Origin: an uncultured Bacteroidales bacterium
GTDB lineage: Bacteria; Bacteroidota; Bacteroidia; Bacteroidales; UBA932
NCBI GenBank assembly: GCA_900316675.1
Contig: ONDR01000017.1
Span: forward strand, 1-64,000
DNA: 64,000 nucleotides
Direction: 5' to 3'
Shown here piece after piece: positions 47,201 to 55,782 of the stretch; the first letter of the stretch is position 1, and each line of letters begins with the position of its first letter. Below the pieces are notes generated by a model. It did no database searches and was not told the origin of the DNA. It was given only the letters and a program-made list of their open reading frames with translations. The position numbers and the translations under genes are program-made.

Positions 47201-47286
47201 GGAGCAACAAGGACTACAAGTTCTCATTTGCAATAGTTCCGGATGCATCGCCCGCACGCAAAAACGCAGAAAAATATGAATATTAA
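44248..47286 (+). CDS. lacZ: Beta-galactosidase, glycoside hydrolase family 2
   Basis: This 1012-residue LacZ-like enzyme carries a signal peptide (ISFLAASAFAVLPAAAQG), so it is exported. Order: sugar-binding domain, Ig-like domain, TIM barrel with acid/base Glu457 in SLGNEAGNG and nucleophile Glu523 in SPSEYAHAMGNS, then the small-chain domain from about 720. It should cleave terminal beta-galactose from plant or host glycans. It follows the SpoIIE gene after 8 nt and overlaps the fucosidase start. Confidence 0.95.
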   Translation: MRINIISFLAASAFAVLPAAAQGTLPYHRDINTISINAQTARPEVFYYPTEAAAIKGLTDGPDGSENYICLNGTWDFAYFKDGSDIPENPAFIREWDSIKVPGNWEVQGFGYPVYSNVPYDFAPTNPQPPILPSTIEAGVYRRTFTVPDNWKGKKIYVTLAGASAGVYVYINSTFVGYHEDSKAAARYDIGQYLMPGENKLIVKAFRWSTGSFLEDQDFWRISGIERDVYLTCEDGPVLPDDFSIVSTFGPDLKDGILMLRNLPEGASYKLYDGGKAVLEGKANGIVPNAKAWSAETPNLYTLVVKVGKYYTAFDVGFRRFEMGKVSLDGKEYPVFLVNGQPVKFKGVNYHEHNPLTGHYIDKELILKDLLLMKSLNINAIRTCHYPQPRQFYELCDRLGFYVYDEANIESHAMGYRLDRTLGNKPEWGPKHWDRVLNMYRKTALYPCVTLLSLGNEAGNGVNFYDCYRKLKEMESKDMNRPINYERAEFEWNTDMIVPQYPGADWFKRMGEEIPDRPISPSEYAHAMGNSTGSLDWQWKYIYKYPNLQGGFIWDWVDQGLYETDAAGRGYFTYGGDYGTGLPSDGNFCCNGIVNPDRDPHPAAAEVKWNYQNVKVTPAALEEGKFDVLNRFYFISLKGLTLNWTIEENGVAKLKGKMALSAAPQEKESLAIKLPALKPDCDAYINFNVTTALGSVIASDQYKLASAQKAPYKYDFAKSYAGEKADFASITAGKAELIFDKKLGYVTSYKYNGKELIDSEFGLRPNFWRAPVDNDYGNGWQERCKQWKKASNEFNTKVQVTDYYGVPALKVVYKLQEGAYTVIYRLDNKGVLKVDAALEGCRTENVELPRLGFRTRIAGSGAFTYFGRGPQENYQDRFEGTPVGFYRSTAEASIYPYVRPQETGHHIGARWLDLDGLMTIVGNDFEFNVLGCSTEDLDEGDTKHNRHINDVPVRDYVEVCIDYTMTGVGGYNSWGSRTEPTRSLWSNKDYKFSFAIVPDASPARKNAEKYEY

Positions 47287-48616
47287 GCATTTAGCCCTGG
47301 CGACAGCCCTTATCGCAGTGTGCTGCGGGCCCAACAGGCCGAAGCCCTTCGGTCCTGTGCCCACACCGCAGCAGCTGGCCTGGCACCAGAAAGAAATGAA
47401 TATGTTCGTGCACTTTGGGCCCAACACTTTCTCCGGTCTGGAGTGGGGTCAGGGAACAGAGAGCAACGACCTCTTTGCCCCGGACAGCCTGGACTGCAGG
47501 CAATGGGCCCAGGTGGCAAAGGAAGCCGGCTTCGGCGGCATTATTATTACCGCCAAGCATCACGACGGCTTTTCCCTTTGGGATAATCCGTCCAGCGAGC
47601 ATTCAGTGGCCAACAGTAAGTGGCGTGACGGCAACGGAGACGTGCTGGCAGAGCTTTCCGCAGCCTGCGAAGAGGCCGGAATCGGCTTTGGAGTTTACCT
47701 CTCCCCCTGGGACAGGAATCATCCCGACTACGGCACGGAGCGTTATAACGATGCTTATGTAAAATCGCTTGAGAGCGTGCTGACCGGCTACGGTCCCCTG
47801 TTCGAAGTTTGGTTCGACGGCGCATGCGGCGAGGGCCCTGACGGGCGCAAGCAGGTGTACGACTGGCCCCTCTTCCTTGGCAAGGTCAAGGAGCATCAAG
47901 GCGATGTTGTCACATTCAGCAACATCGGACCGGGATGCCGATGGGTAGGTAATGAAGAAGGTCACGCCAACGAGACCAACTGGAACACCTTCACCCCCGA
48001 GACTCACAATGCCGACCGCAGCAACCTGCCGGGCGACTACGAGCACTACCTTGGCAGCGGAGACGAAGGCGGAGCGTACTGGATTCCGGCCGAGGTTGAC
48101 GTATCCATCCGTCCGGGCTGGTTCTGGAGGGAGAGCGAAAACGACAAGGTCAAGACAGCCCGCGAACTGATTGACATTTACTACAAGAGCGTCGGACGCG
48201 GAGCTGTGCTTCTTTTGAATGTACCGCCCACGGCAAGCGGACGCATCCATCCCAATGACATCGCCGCCCTGAAGGGCTTCCGCGCAGAGCTGGACAGGAT
48301 ATTCTCTGACAACATAGCAACATCGTTCGAATGCAAGGAGCAGGACGGACTGCCCATGGTAATGATTACCGCCAATCCGGACAAGCCCTTCAACCGCCTT
48401 GTGCTGCAGGAGGACATCGCCCTTGGGCAGAGGGTAGCAGAATTTGCGGTTGATGTGCCTGACGGCGACGGATGGATGGAAATTGGCTGCGGCACAACAA
48501 TAGGCAACAAGAGAATACTGCTGCTGCCGGAGACAAAGGCCTCTAAGGTCAGAGTGCGCATTATCAAGACCTTAGCACCGCCCGTCATAAAGAATGCGGG
48601 TCTTTACATGGACTAG
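47276..48616 (+). CDS. Alpha-L-fucosidase, glycoside hydrolase family 29
   Basis: This 446-residue protein has a putative lipoprotein or signal N-terminus (LALATALIAVCCG). The GH29 barrel shows QKEMNMFVHFGPNTFSG, IITAKHHDGFSLWD and the nucleophile Asp181 in EVWFDGACGE; a C-terminal beta-sandwich follows. It releases fucose, matching the FucP-type symporter at 5.3 kb. The start is the ATG at 47276, overlapping the GH2 stop by 11 nt; a frame opening upstream at 47243 lies wholly inside GH2 and is unlikely. Last gene of the glycosidase operon. Confidence 0.93.
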   Translation: MNIKHLALATALIAVCCGPNRPKPFGPVPTPQQLAWHQKEMNMFVHFGPNTFSGLEWGQGTESNDLFAPDSLDCRQWAQVAKEAGFGGIIITAKHHDGFSLWDNPSSEHSVANSKWRDGNGDVLAELSAACEEAGIGFGVYLSPWDRNHPDYGTERYNDAYVKSLESVLTGYGPLFEVWFDGACGEGPDGRKQVYDWPLFLGKVKEHQGDVVTFSNIGPGCRWVGNEEGHANETNWNTFTPETHNADRSNLPGDYEHYLGSGDEGGAYWIPAEVDVSIRPGWFWRESENDKVKTARELIDIYYKSVGRGAVLLLNVPPTASGRIHPNDIAALKGFRAELDRIFSDNIATSFECKEQDGLPMVMITANPDKPFNRLVLQEDIALGQRVAEFAVDVPDGDGWMEIGCGTTIGNKRILLLPETKASKVRVRIIKTLAPPVIKNAGLYMD

Positions 48617-48620
48617 CAAA

Positions 48621-48652
48621 TTTGGAAATTGACGCAAAAATCCGTAAAATTG
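48621..48652 (+). promoter_or_regulatory. Promoter for the xylose operon
   Basis: TTTG (48621-48624), 20 nt, TAAAATTG (48645-48652), one mismatch to TAnnTTTG. The -7 element ends 22 nt before the xylB ATG at 48675. The GH29 stop lies just upstream, with no terminator seen between. Confidence 0.6.
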
Positions 48653-48674
48653 TAGGTTATTAACAAAACAGGAG

Positions 48675-50228
48675 ATGCCCGGAAAATATTTACTTGGTTA
48701 TGACATTGGAAGCTCTTCCGTAAAAGCCTCCATAGTTGACACGGTTACAGGTTCTTGCGTAGCCCGCGCCTTTTATCCCAAAAATGAAGCCCCTATCCAG
48801 TCCTTCAAGCCCGGTTGGGCTGAACAGGAACCGGAAATGTGGTGGGAAAGCCTAAAGTTTGCCACAAGGGACGTACTTGCCCAGGTGGCAGGAGCAAAAG
48901 CCTCTACCATAGGCAGCTCCGGAGTGGATACAGACTACTCCAGCGTAGGCGCGCAGATAGCCGCAATTGGTATCTCTTACCAGATGCACGGCCTGGTTTG
49001 CGTAGATAAGGACGGCCAGCCGCTCAGGTCTTCAATTATCTGGTGCGATTCCCGCGCGGTTCCGTACGGAAAACGCGCACAGGAGGCACTTGGAGAGCAA
49101 TTCTGCCTTGAGCATCTGCTGAACTCCCCGGGTAACTTTACCGCCGCAAAACTGGCCTGGGTAAAGCAGAACGAGCCCTTCCTGTACGAGCGCATCCATA
49201 AGATCATGCTCCCGGGAGACTACATCGCCTCCCGCCTTACCGGAGAAATCTGCACCACCGTCAGCGGCTTGTCAGAGGGCATATTCTGGGACTTCAAGAA
49301 CAACTGCATCTGCCAGGAGCTCCTGGACTACTTTGGTTTTGACAAAGACATTCTGGCAACAATCCGCCCTACCTTCGCAGAGCAGGGCCGGGTTACGGAA
49401 AAAGCAGCCGCAGAGCTTGGCCTGAAGGCCGGCATCCCCATAACCTACCGTGCGGGAGACCAGGCGAACAACGCCCTTTCGCTTAACGTATTCGAGCCCG
49501 GCGACGTTGCCGCAACAGCCGGCACCTCAGGCGTGGTTTACGGCGTCAGCGGAACCCTGGCATATGACCCCAAGTCCCGCGTAAACAGCTTTGCCCACGT
49601 TAATCACACAAAGGATAATCCCCGCCTTGGAATACTGCTTTGCATAAACGGCGCAGGTATTCTGAACTCATGGATAAGGCGTAACGTCGCTCCCGAAGGA
49701 ATCAGCTACGATCAAATGAACAAGATCGTGGCCGCGGTGCCCCCGGGATGCGTCGGAACAGGCTTCCTGCCCTTCGGCAACGGAGCGGAAAGAATGCTTG
49801 AAAACCGTGAGATTGGCTGCCGCATCTACGGAGTAAACTTCAACATTACAGATAAATTCTACCTGATCAGGGCCGCCCAGGAAGGTATCGTATTCTCTTT
49901 CAAATACGGAATGGACATTATGACCAAGATGGGCATGAATGTAGAAAAGATTCATGCCGGCCATGCCAACATGTTCCTGAGCCCCATATTCAGGCAGACT
50001 CTTGCAAACATTACCGGAACCACGATAGAGCTCTTCGACACCGACGGAGCAGCAGGTGCAGCACGCGGAGCAGGCATCGGAGCAGGCATATACAGCGGCC
50101 ACGAAGAAGCCTTCGCGCACCTGAAACACATCAGCACCATCGAACCGGCGCCAAAAAATGAGGTGCTGGAAGAAGCTTACGCACTCTGGTGCACAGAATT
50201 AGCAAAAGCAATTAACGAAAACAACTAA
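48675..50228 (+). CDS. xylB: Xylulokinase
   Basis: This 517-residue FGGY-family kinase makes xylulose 5-phosphate from xylulose and ATP. It has LGYDIGSSSVKASIVD at the N-terminus, GISYQMHGLVCVD, IIWCDSRAVPYG, LPGDYIASRLTGE and the AGDQANNALSLN and ATAGTSGVVYG nucleotide-site motifs. The C-terminal GAAGAARGAGIGAG is typical. It is the first gene of xylB-xylA-xylE, with 12 nt to xylA. Confidence 0.95.
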   Translation: MPGKYLLGYDIGSSSVKASIVDTVTGSCVARAFYPKNEAPIQSFKPGWAEQEPEMWWESLKFATRDVLAQVAGAKASTIGSSGVDTDYSSVGAQIAAIGISYQMHGLVCVDKDGQPLRSSIIWCDSRAVPYGKRAQEALGEQFCLEHLLNSPGNFTAAKLAWVKQNEPFLYERIHKIMLPGDYIASRLTGEICTTVSGLSEGIFWDFKNNCICQELLDYFGFDKDILATIRPTFAEQGRVTEKAAAELGLKAGIPITYRAGDQANNALSLNVFEPGDVAATAGTSGVVYGVSGTLAYDPKSRVNSFAHVNHTKDNPRLGILLCINGAGILNSWIRRNVAPEGISYDQMNKIVAAVPPGCVGTGFLPFGNGAERMLENREIGCRIYGVNFNITDKFYLIRAAQEGIVFSFKYGMDIMTKMGMNVEKIHAGHANMFLSPIFRQTLANITGTTIELFDTDGAAGAARGAGIGAGIYSGHEEAFAHLKHISTIEPAPKNEVLEEAYALWCTELAKAINENN

Positions 50229-50240
50229 TAATCATCCATT

Positions 50241-51554
50241 ATGAAAGAGTACTTCCCTACAGTGGGGAAAATCCCCTTCGAGGGCCCCAAGAGCAAGAAT
50301 CCCCTTGCATTCCACTATTACGAGCCCGATCGCCTGGTGATGGGCAAGCCCATGAAAGAATGGCTCAAGTTTGCAATGGCCTGGTGGCATACGCTTGGCC
50401 AGGCATCCGCAGACCCCTTCGGCGGCCAGACCCGCAGCTACGAGTGGGATAAGGGCGAATGCCCCTACGAGCGCGCCCGCAAGAAGGCCGACGCCGGCTT
50501 TGAGCTTATGCAGAAGCTGGGCATCGAGTACTTCTGCTTCCATGACATAGACCTTGTAGAGGACTGCGACGACATTGCAGAGTACGAGGCCCGTATGAAG
50601 GATATTACGGACTACCTGCTGGAGAAGATGAAGCAGACCGGCATCAAGAACCTGTGGGGTACGGCAAATGTATTCGGCCACAAGCGCTACATGAACGGCG
50701 CCGCCACCAACCCGCAGTTCGATATCGTTGCACGTGCTGCTGTACAGATAAAGAATGCCATCGACGCAACAATAAAGCTTGGTGGCACCAACTACGTATT
50801 CTGGGGCGGCCGTGAGGGTTACTATTCCCTGCTTAACACCCAGATGCATCGTGAAAAAGTTCACATGGGCGCAATGCTTGCCGCTGCCCGCGACTACGGC
50901 CGCGCACACGGCTTCAAGGGCACTTTCCTGATTGAGCCCAAGCCAATGGAACCTACCAAGCACCAGTACGACCAGGATGTAGAGGTTGTAATTGGCTTCC
51001 TTCGCCATCACGGTCTGGACAAGGACTTCAAGGTAAACATAGAGGTTAACCACGCCACCCTGGCAGGCCATACCTTCGAGCACGAACTTACCGTTGCCGT
51101 TGATGCCGGCCTGCTTGGCAGTATTGACGCTAACCGCGGCGATGCCCAGAACGGTTGGGATACCGACCAGTTCCCTGTAAACGCAATTGAGCTTACCCAG
51201 GCCCTGATGCAGGTTATCCGCAACGGCGGCCTGCACGACGGCGGCTTCAACTTCGACGCCAAACTGCGCCGCTCCTCTACAGACCCGGAGGACATCTTCA
51301 TCGCCCACATCACCGGCATGGACACCATTGCACACGCCCTGCTTAACGCAGCCGCAATCATTGAAGAGAGCCCCATTCCTGCAATGGTGAAAGAGCGCTA
51401 TGCCAGCTTTGACAGCGGTCTTGGCAAGAAGTTCGAGGACGGCAAGGCTACCCTTGAAGATCTTTACAACTACGCCAAGGCTAACGGCGAGCCCGTTGCC
51501 GCTTCCGGTAAACAGGAGCTTTATGAAGCAATGCTGACGCTGTATGCAAAGTAA
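50241..51554 (+). CDS. xylA: Xylose isomerase, class II
   Basis: This 437-residue enzyme converts D-xylose to D-xylulose. It has the longer class II N-terminus ([21 protein letters not shown]). Catalytic His101 and Asp104 lie in FCFHDIDL; metal ligands are in [28 protein letters not shown] and [17 protein letters not shown]. This is the Bacteroidota type also found in anaerobic fungi. It overlaps xylE by 11 nt. Confidence 0.97.
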   Translation: MKEYFPTVGKIPFEGPKSKNPLAFHYYEPDRLVMGKPMKEWLKFAMAWWHTLGQASADPFGGQTRSYEWDKGECPYERARKKADAGFELMQKLGIEYFCFHDIDLVEDCDDIAEYEARMKDITDYLLEKMKQTGIKNLWGTANVFGHKRYMNGAATNPQFDIVARAAVQIKNAIDATIKLGGTNYVFWGGREGYYSLLNTQMHREKVHMGAMLAAARDYGRAHGFKGTFLIEPKPMEPTKHQYDQDVEVVIGFLRHHGLDKDFKVNIEVNHATLAGHTFEHELTVAVDAGLLGSIDANRGDAQNGWDTDQFPVNAIELTQALMQVIRNGGLHDGGFNFDAKLRRSSTDPEDIFIAHITGMDTIAHALLNAAAIIEESPIPAMVKERYASFDSGLGKKFEDGKATLEDLYNYAKANGEPVAASGKQELYEAMLTLYAK

Positions 51555-52986
51555 TTATAGACAAACAGGCAGCAAGGCCTACTTGGCCGGCATAGTTCTG
51601 GTAGCTGTGCTTGGCGGCTTGCTGTTTGGATACGATACCGCCGTAATTTCCGGCGCAGACAGGGGTCTGCAGGCGTTTTTCCAAAGCGCAGCAGACTTTG
51701 AGTACACCGACGCCTGGCATGGTTTCACAACCTCCAGCGCCCTAATCGGCTGCGTAATTGGCGCCCTTCTTTCCGGCCTTCTGGCCTCCAGGCTGGGCCG
51801 CAAAAGATCGCTTTTTGTAGCCGGCATACTGTTCCTTCTGTCAGCCCTGGGCTCTTATTATCCGGAGTTCCTTTTCTTTGAAAAAGGCATCGCCACAAAG
51901 AACCTGCTGCTGGCCTTCAACTGCTACAGAATACTGGGCGGAATCGGCGTAGGACTGGCATCGGCCCTTTGCCCTATGTACATTGCAGAGGTGTCGCCGG
52001 CCTCCAAGAGAGGCACGCTGGTTTCATGGAACCAGTTTGCAATTATCTTTGGTCAGTTGGTGGTGTATTTTGTCAACTTCCTGATTATCAGGTCCCACAT
52101 GAACGATCCGGCAGTTGTGGAATGGACCAATGCCGTTGGCTGGAGGATAATGTTCGTTTCCGAGGCCGTTCCGGCGGGTCTGTTTGCTCTGCTCATCCTG
52201 CTTGTGCCCGAAACGCCCCGTTACCTTGCGCTTAACGGCCAGGACGACAAAGCCCTTAAGGTTCTGTCTAACATAAACGGCTACGAAAAGGCAAAGGAGA
52301 TACTTGCAGAAATCAAGGCCACGGTAGTAGAAAAGAGAGAAAAAATCTTTACCTACGGCATTCTGGTGGTGTTCATCGGCTGCATGCTAAGCGTGTTCCA
52401 GCAGATAATTGGCATTAACGCTGTGCTGTACTTTGCTCCCCGAATCTTTGAGAGCATGGGTGTGGACAACAACATGCTGTTTACGGTTATTATGGGTGTG
52501 ATCAACATCACCTTCACCCTTGTAGCAGTGTTCTCTGTAGAGAAATTGGGCCGCAAGCCGCTGCTGATTACCGGTTCCATCGGCATGGCGATAGGTGCGG
52601 TATGCGTCGCACTAAGCAATGTGGTTGCAATGCCGGCCTTCGTCCCTGTAGCCGGAATCATGATTTACAGCGCCTGCTTCATGTTCAGCTGGGGCCCGAT
52701 ATGCTGGGTATACATTTCCGAGATCTTCCCCAACACCATCCGCAGCCAGGCAACCGCAATTGCAGTCGCTTTCCAGTGGATATTCAACTTCATAGTTTCC
52801 AGCACCTTCGTGCCGATGTACAATATGAAGTTAGGGTCGATGGGAGATAGTTTTGGCCACTTCTTTGCTTACGCACTTTACGGAGTGATCTGCATTGGTG
52901 CAGCTATATTTGTATGGAAGATAGTTCCGGAGACAAAGGGCAAGACCCTGGAAGACATGACTGCTCTCTGGAAGAATCGCAAATAA
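51544..52986 (+). CDS. xylE: D-xylose:proton symporter (MFS sugar porter)
   Basis: This 480-residue protein has twelve membrane segments and the sugar-porter signatures GYDTAVISG in helix 1, RLGRKRS after helix 2, [31 protein letters not shown] in helix 7 and [12 protein letters not shown] at the C-terminus. The operon context with xylA and xylB makes xylose the likely substrate. The ATG lies inside the end of xylA, indicating coupled translation. Confidence 0.94.
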   Translation: MQSNYRQTGSKAYLAGIVLVAVLGGLLFGYDTAVISGADRGLQAFFQSAADFEYTDAWHGFTTSSALIGCVIGALLSGLLASRLGRKRSLFVAGILFLLSALGSYYPEFLFFEKGIATKNLLLAFNCYRILGGIGVGLASALCPMYIAEVSPASKRGTLVSWNQFAIIFGQLVVYFVNFLIIRSHMNDPAVVEWTNAVGWRIMFVSEAVPAGLFALLILLVPETPRYLALNGQDDKALKVLSNINGYEKAKEILAEIKATVVEKREKIFTYGILVVFIGCMLSVFQQIIGINAVLYFAPRIFESMGVDNNMLFTVIMGVINITFTLVAVFSVEKLGRKPLLITGSIGMAIGAVCVALSNVVAMPAFVPVAGIMIYSACFMFSWGPICWVYISEIFPNTIRSQATAIAVAFQWIFNFIVSSTFVPMYNMKLGSMGDSFGHFFAYALYGVICIGAAIFVWKIVPETKGKTLEDMTALWKNRK

Positions 52987-52992
52987 TACATT

Positions 52993-53985
52993 ATGAAAAA
53001 GTTATTGCTAATCATCGCCGCTTCTGCGCTTGCCCTGCTCAGTGCAAACGCACAGCAGGAACCGCGCTACGGCGTTGTAGAGTTCTCTGCAAATTACATG
53101 AGAGAAGAGCCGGGTTTCTCTAAGGAAAACGGCAACCAGGCCCTTATGGGTACGGTTGTAGAAATTCTGGACAACGACGGCTACTGGGTTAAAATCAAGT
53201 CTCCGGAGCCCTACACCGCATGGGCTGTGGACATGGGTGTAATTCCTATGACCAAAGAAGAGATTGATGCATACATTGCTGCCCCCAAGTTCATTGTAAC
53301 CGCAGAGATTTCCCACGTTTTTGCCCAGCCTTACGACACCGCCGACCGCGTGTGCGACCTTGTCATGGGTGACCTTGTTCGTGAATTCACTGCAGCCAGA
53401 AAGGGTGAAATCCGCAGGCGCGGCTTTACCCGTGTACTGCTTCCTTCCGGCAAGGATGGATGGGTTCCGTCCAAGGATATCAAGGGTTTTGCAAAGTGGG
53501 AAAGGGAGCTTAATCCTACCGCAGAGAACGTAATCAAGATAGCAAAACTTTTTGTTGGAGTTCCATACCTCTGGGGTGGCAACACCATCAAAGGGACGGA
53601 CTGCAGCGGCCTTACCCGCTGTGCCTTCATGATGAACGGCATCCTTCTGCCCCGCAACACCAGTCAGCAGATCAAGATTGGTGACGAGGTTGATTTTTCC
53701 GGCGTTAAGGATGGTGACTTCTCTAACCTGCAGCTTGGAGACCTTGTTCTCTTTGGCAATCCGGAGACCAAGAAAGTTTCCCACGTGTCAATTTACATTG
53801 GCGACGGCCATATCATCCACTCTTCAAATGTTGTTAGAATCAACTCCCTGAGGCCTTCCGATCCAGATTATTACACCGGTGGCGTACCCAGGATGCTGGC
53901 AGTTCGCCGCGTGCTTGGCAACGTAGATAACGGCAAGGGAATCATATCAATCAAGAAGAGTCCTTGGTATTTCCCGCAGAAGTAA
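52993..53985 (+). CDS. NlpC/P60 (C40) cell wall endopeptidase with SH3-like domains
   Basis: This 330-residue exported protein has signal peptide LLLIIAASALALLSANAQ, then two SH3-like domains (about 25-175) and a C-terminal NlpC/P60 peptidase. Catalytic Cys204 sits in GTDCSGLTRCAF; the His is in VSHVSIYIGDG. It probably cleaves gamma-D-glutamyl-diamino acid bonds in muropeptides. It follows xylE by 6 nt, but its function is unrelated to xylose, so the linkage may be incidental. Confidence 0.92.
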   Translation: MKKLLLIIAASALALLSANAQQEPRYGVVEFSANYMREEPGFSKENGNQALMGTVVEILDNDGYWVKIKSPEPYTAWAVDMGVIPMTKEEIDAYIAAPKFIVTAEISHVFAQPYDTADRVCDLVMGDLVREFTAARKGEIRRRGFTRVLLPSGKDGWVPSKDIKGFAKWERELNPTAENVIKIAKLFVGVPYLWGGNTIKGTDCSGLTRCAFMMNGILLPRNTSQQIKIGDEVDFSGVKDGDFSNLQLGDLVLFGNPETKKVSHVSIYIGDGHIIHSSNVVRINSLRPSDPDYYTGGVPRMLAVRRVLGNVDNGKGIISIKKSPWYFPQK

Positions 53986-53994
53986 TTATCTTTG
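53964..53994 (+). promoter_or_regulatory. Promoter for the 92-residue gene
   Basis: TTGG (53964-53967), 19 nt, TATCTTTG (53987-53994) is a near-ideal Bacteroidota promoter. It lies within the end of the C40 peptidase gene and shows that the short ORF starts at the ATG at 54016 and not at an upstream TTG overlapping the -7 element. Confidence 0.75.
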
Positions 53995-54015
53995 CAGCAT
54001 CAAAATTTAGAGACT

Positions 54016-54294
54016 ATGAATCTTAGAGTATTTAAAAAAGATGTAGAGTACTTCGTAGGTGAGTTCATCGACGATTGCTCACTTTTCCTCCAGTACAACC
54101 CTGACAAAGCAAGCGACGAGCTCGCAGCCGTTATTGAAGAGGCTGTTGATCTTTACAACGATATGAAAGACAAGGCTGCCCAGCCTGTAGAGGGTAACAA
54201 GAAGCTTTACTTCAACGGTCTCCGCCAGGAGATGGGAGAGAAGCTTGACGCTCTTTACGAGAAGCTTAGCGCCATCGTTGCAGCCAAGAAATAG
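54016..54294 (+). CDS. Small helical protein of unknown function
   Basis: This 92-residue cytosolic protein is rich in charged and helix-forming residues and is likely a helical bundle. It begins MNLRVFKKDVEYFVGEFIDD and ends KLSAIVAAKK. No family function is recognised, though proteins like this look conserved in Bacteroidales. It has its own strong promoter and a strong terminator, so it is a short monocistronic, possibly highly expressed unit. The last 19 nt of the gene are part of a 34-bp tandem duplication. Confidence 0.82.
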   Translation: MNLRVFKKDVEYFVGEFIDDCSLFLQYNPDKASDELAAVIEEAVDLYNDMKDKAAQPVEGNKKLYFNGLRQEMGEKLDALYEKLSAIVAAKK

Positions 54295-54343
54295 CAGCTG
54301 ATTATCAGTCGTTGCAGCCAAGAAATAGCAGCTGATTATCAGT
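54276..54343 (+). repeat. 34-bp perfect tandem duplication spanning a stop codon
   Basis: The unit beginning CGTTGCAGCCAAGAAATAGC occurs at 54276-54309 and again, identical, at 54310-54343. The first copy contains the last codons and stop of the small gene; the second lies in the 3' UTR before the terminator. Confidence 0.95.
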
Positions 54344-54356
54344 GCAATACATAAAG

Positions 54357-54387
54357 TGCCTTAGGTGATACCGCCTAAGGCATTTTT
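54357..54387 (+). terminator. Rho-independent terminator after the small gene
   Basis: Perfect 9-bp stem TGCCTTAGG (54357-54365) / CCTAAGGCA (54374-54382), 8-nt loop, then five T. It is followed about 40 nt later by the 3' end of the convergent sialidase gene and may partly serve both directions. Confidence 0.92.
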
Positions 54388-54424
54388 GTATTATGCCCTT
54401 AGCGGGACCACTTACAGGCCCGGC

Positions 54425-55567
54425 CTAAGGCACCAGATCTTTGAGTTTTATGGCCTGGAAGTACATGTGGGCGCGGGAAGACTCATAGAGGATACCTATG
54501 GTCTCACGGTCTATCATGGTTAGGCAGGAGTAGCCCCAGCAGTCTTCATGGTCAAGCACAATGGAGTACACATCCGGCCAGGTGCGGCCATAGTCCAGGC
54601 TGGCGCGGATAGTCATGTTGATGCGCCGTTTGGGTTCGTGCGCCGGGTTGGAAAACAGCAGCACATCGCGCCCCAGCACGTTTTCCGATGCCGGAACCAT
54701 CAGTAGCGATGCCATACACACAGGCTCAATCAAAGTCTCTGAAATGTAGTCTTCCCACGTCTGGCCCATATCGCGGGTAAGGCGCACCACGCGGCCGGTC
54801 TGCAGATCGTTTCGCATATTCAGCATCAACACACCCGGCTCAATCTCTGCCACCTGGGCCTCTGTGGTATGATGCCAGGCGGCCGTACCCATTGTCCAGG
54901 TTTCACCGTGGTCCTTGCTGTACATTATGGTCGAATGCGGGGTACGGTCAAACTCGTCCTGATACTGGGCGGCAAATACCAGGGTACCATCGGCCATCTG
55001 TATGCCGCGTCCCGGTCCCTGGAAAGTAAAGTACCATTCGCGCTTTTTGACCATCTTGGTCAGGTTGCGCGGAGTGCTCCAGGTCAGGCCGTCGTCGTCG
55101 CTATAAGAAAGCATCAGCTGGGCGGTCTCGGACGGCTCAAGGCCGTTCCCAACCTGGAACCAGGCTACGGATTTTTGCGGCAAACCGTGCGTCCAGGCCG
55201 CTACAATGAAGATTCGGCCCGTCTGCCGGTCAACCAGAATTGCAGGATCTCCGATGCCGTTTTCACCCTGCGGACAGCCGCCCCACGTACCCATGTCCAT
55301 CGCCACTATCATCGGGCCCCAGGTACGCCCGCCGTCGGTGGAGCGGCTTACGCCAATGTCGATGTCTTCCTGAAGGTCAAGGGAATTGTTGTGGCGGATG
55401 TCGTAACAGGCCACAAGTGTGCCGGCGTTGCTGGTAACCAGGCCCGGAATGCGGTATGCGGCCACCCCATCATCCCCGGCGTTGCGCACCACCACCCCAA
55501 AGTCCTGAGCTCCGGAGTGCAAGGCGCACAGTAGCACCGATATGGCGAAAAAGAAAAATCGTCTCAT
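54425..55567 (-). CDS. Exported sialidase (GH33)
   Basis: This 380-residue protein has a signal peptide (FFFFAISVLLCALHSGAQ) and a six-bladed propeller sialidase. It shows the substrate-binding Arg motif YRIPGL (about 39-44) and five Asp-boxes: STDGGRTW, SDDDGLTW, SKDHGETW, TRDMGQTW and SLDYGRTW. It lacks the N-terminal lectin-like domain of larger enzymes. It should release sialic acid from host glycans. No nan catabolic genes are in the window, so released sugar may be used by genes elsewhere or by other microbes. It stands alone with its own promoter. Confidence 0.93.
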   Translation of the reverse strand: MRRFFFFAISVLLCALHSGAQDFGVVVRNAGDDGVAAYRIPGLVTSNAGTLVACYDIRHNNSLDLQEDIDIGVSRSTDGGRTWGPMIVAMDMGTWGGCPQGENGIGDPAILVDRQTGRIFIVAAWTHGLPQKSVAWFQVGNGLEPSETAQLMLSYSDDDGLTWSTPRNLTKMVKKREWYFTFQGPGRGIQMADGTLVFAAQYQDEFDRTPHSTIMYSKDHGETWTMGTAAWHHTTEAQVAEIEPGVLMLNMRNDLQTGRVVRLTRDMGQTWEDYISETLIEPVCMASLLMVPASENVLGRDVLLFSNPAHEPKRRINMTIRASLDYGRTWPDVYSIVLDHEDCWGYSCLTMIDRETIGILYESSRAHMYFQAIKLKDLVP

Positions 55568-55590
55568 GGTTTTGGTATTATTAAGGTTCT

Positions 55591-55598
55591 CAAATATA
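55591..55598 (-). promoter_or_regulatory. -7 promoter element for the sialidase gene
   Basis: On the minus strand TATATTTG matches TAnnTTTG, 23 nt before the ATG. No consensus -33 element lies at the right distance. Confidence 0.55.
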
Positions 55599-55726
55599 GC
55601 AAATATTAATTACTTATTGTAGAAACCAATTCGCTGATTTGCCATGGGGGTTAATTTCGGGCTTAGCGTCCATCAGAGGCCATTTTTGGCCGCTAGCGGG
55701 AATGGTGAAAGCAAACTTCCCAAGGC

Positions 55727-55757
55727 TTTGAATAGTAAACTATTCTAGTTATATTTG
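55727..55757 (+). promoter_or_regulatory. Promoter of the AT-rich island with a dyad in its spacer
   Basis: TTTG (55727-55730), exactly 19 nt, TATATTTG (55750-55757). The spacer holds a perfect inverted repeat GAATAGT-AA-ACTATTC (55730-55745), well placed for a repressor to block the promoter. The ATG is at 55783. Confidence 0.75.
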
Positions 55758-55782
55758 TAGGTAAATCGCTAGTTCATTCGTT

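Noticed and set aside
50232..51335. Minus-strand ORF of 367 codons opposite xylA
   Set aside because: Antisense frame of a well-conserved gene; the sequence is low-complexity and unlike any known protein. The same applies to the 392-codon frame opposite dacB (62241-63419).
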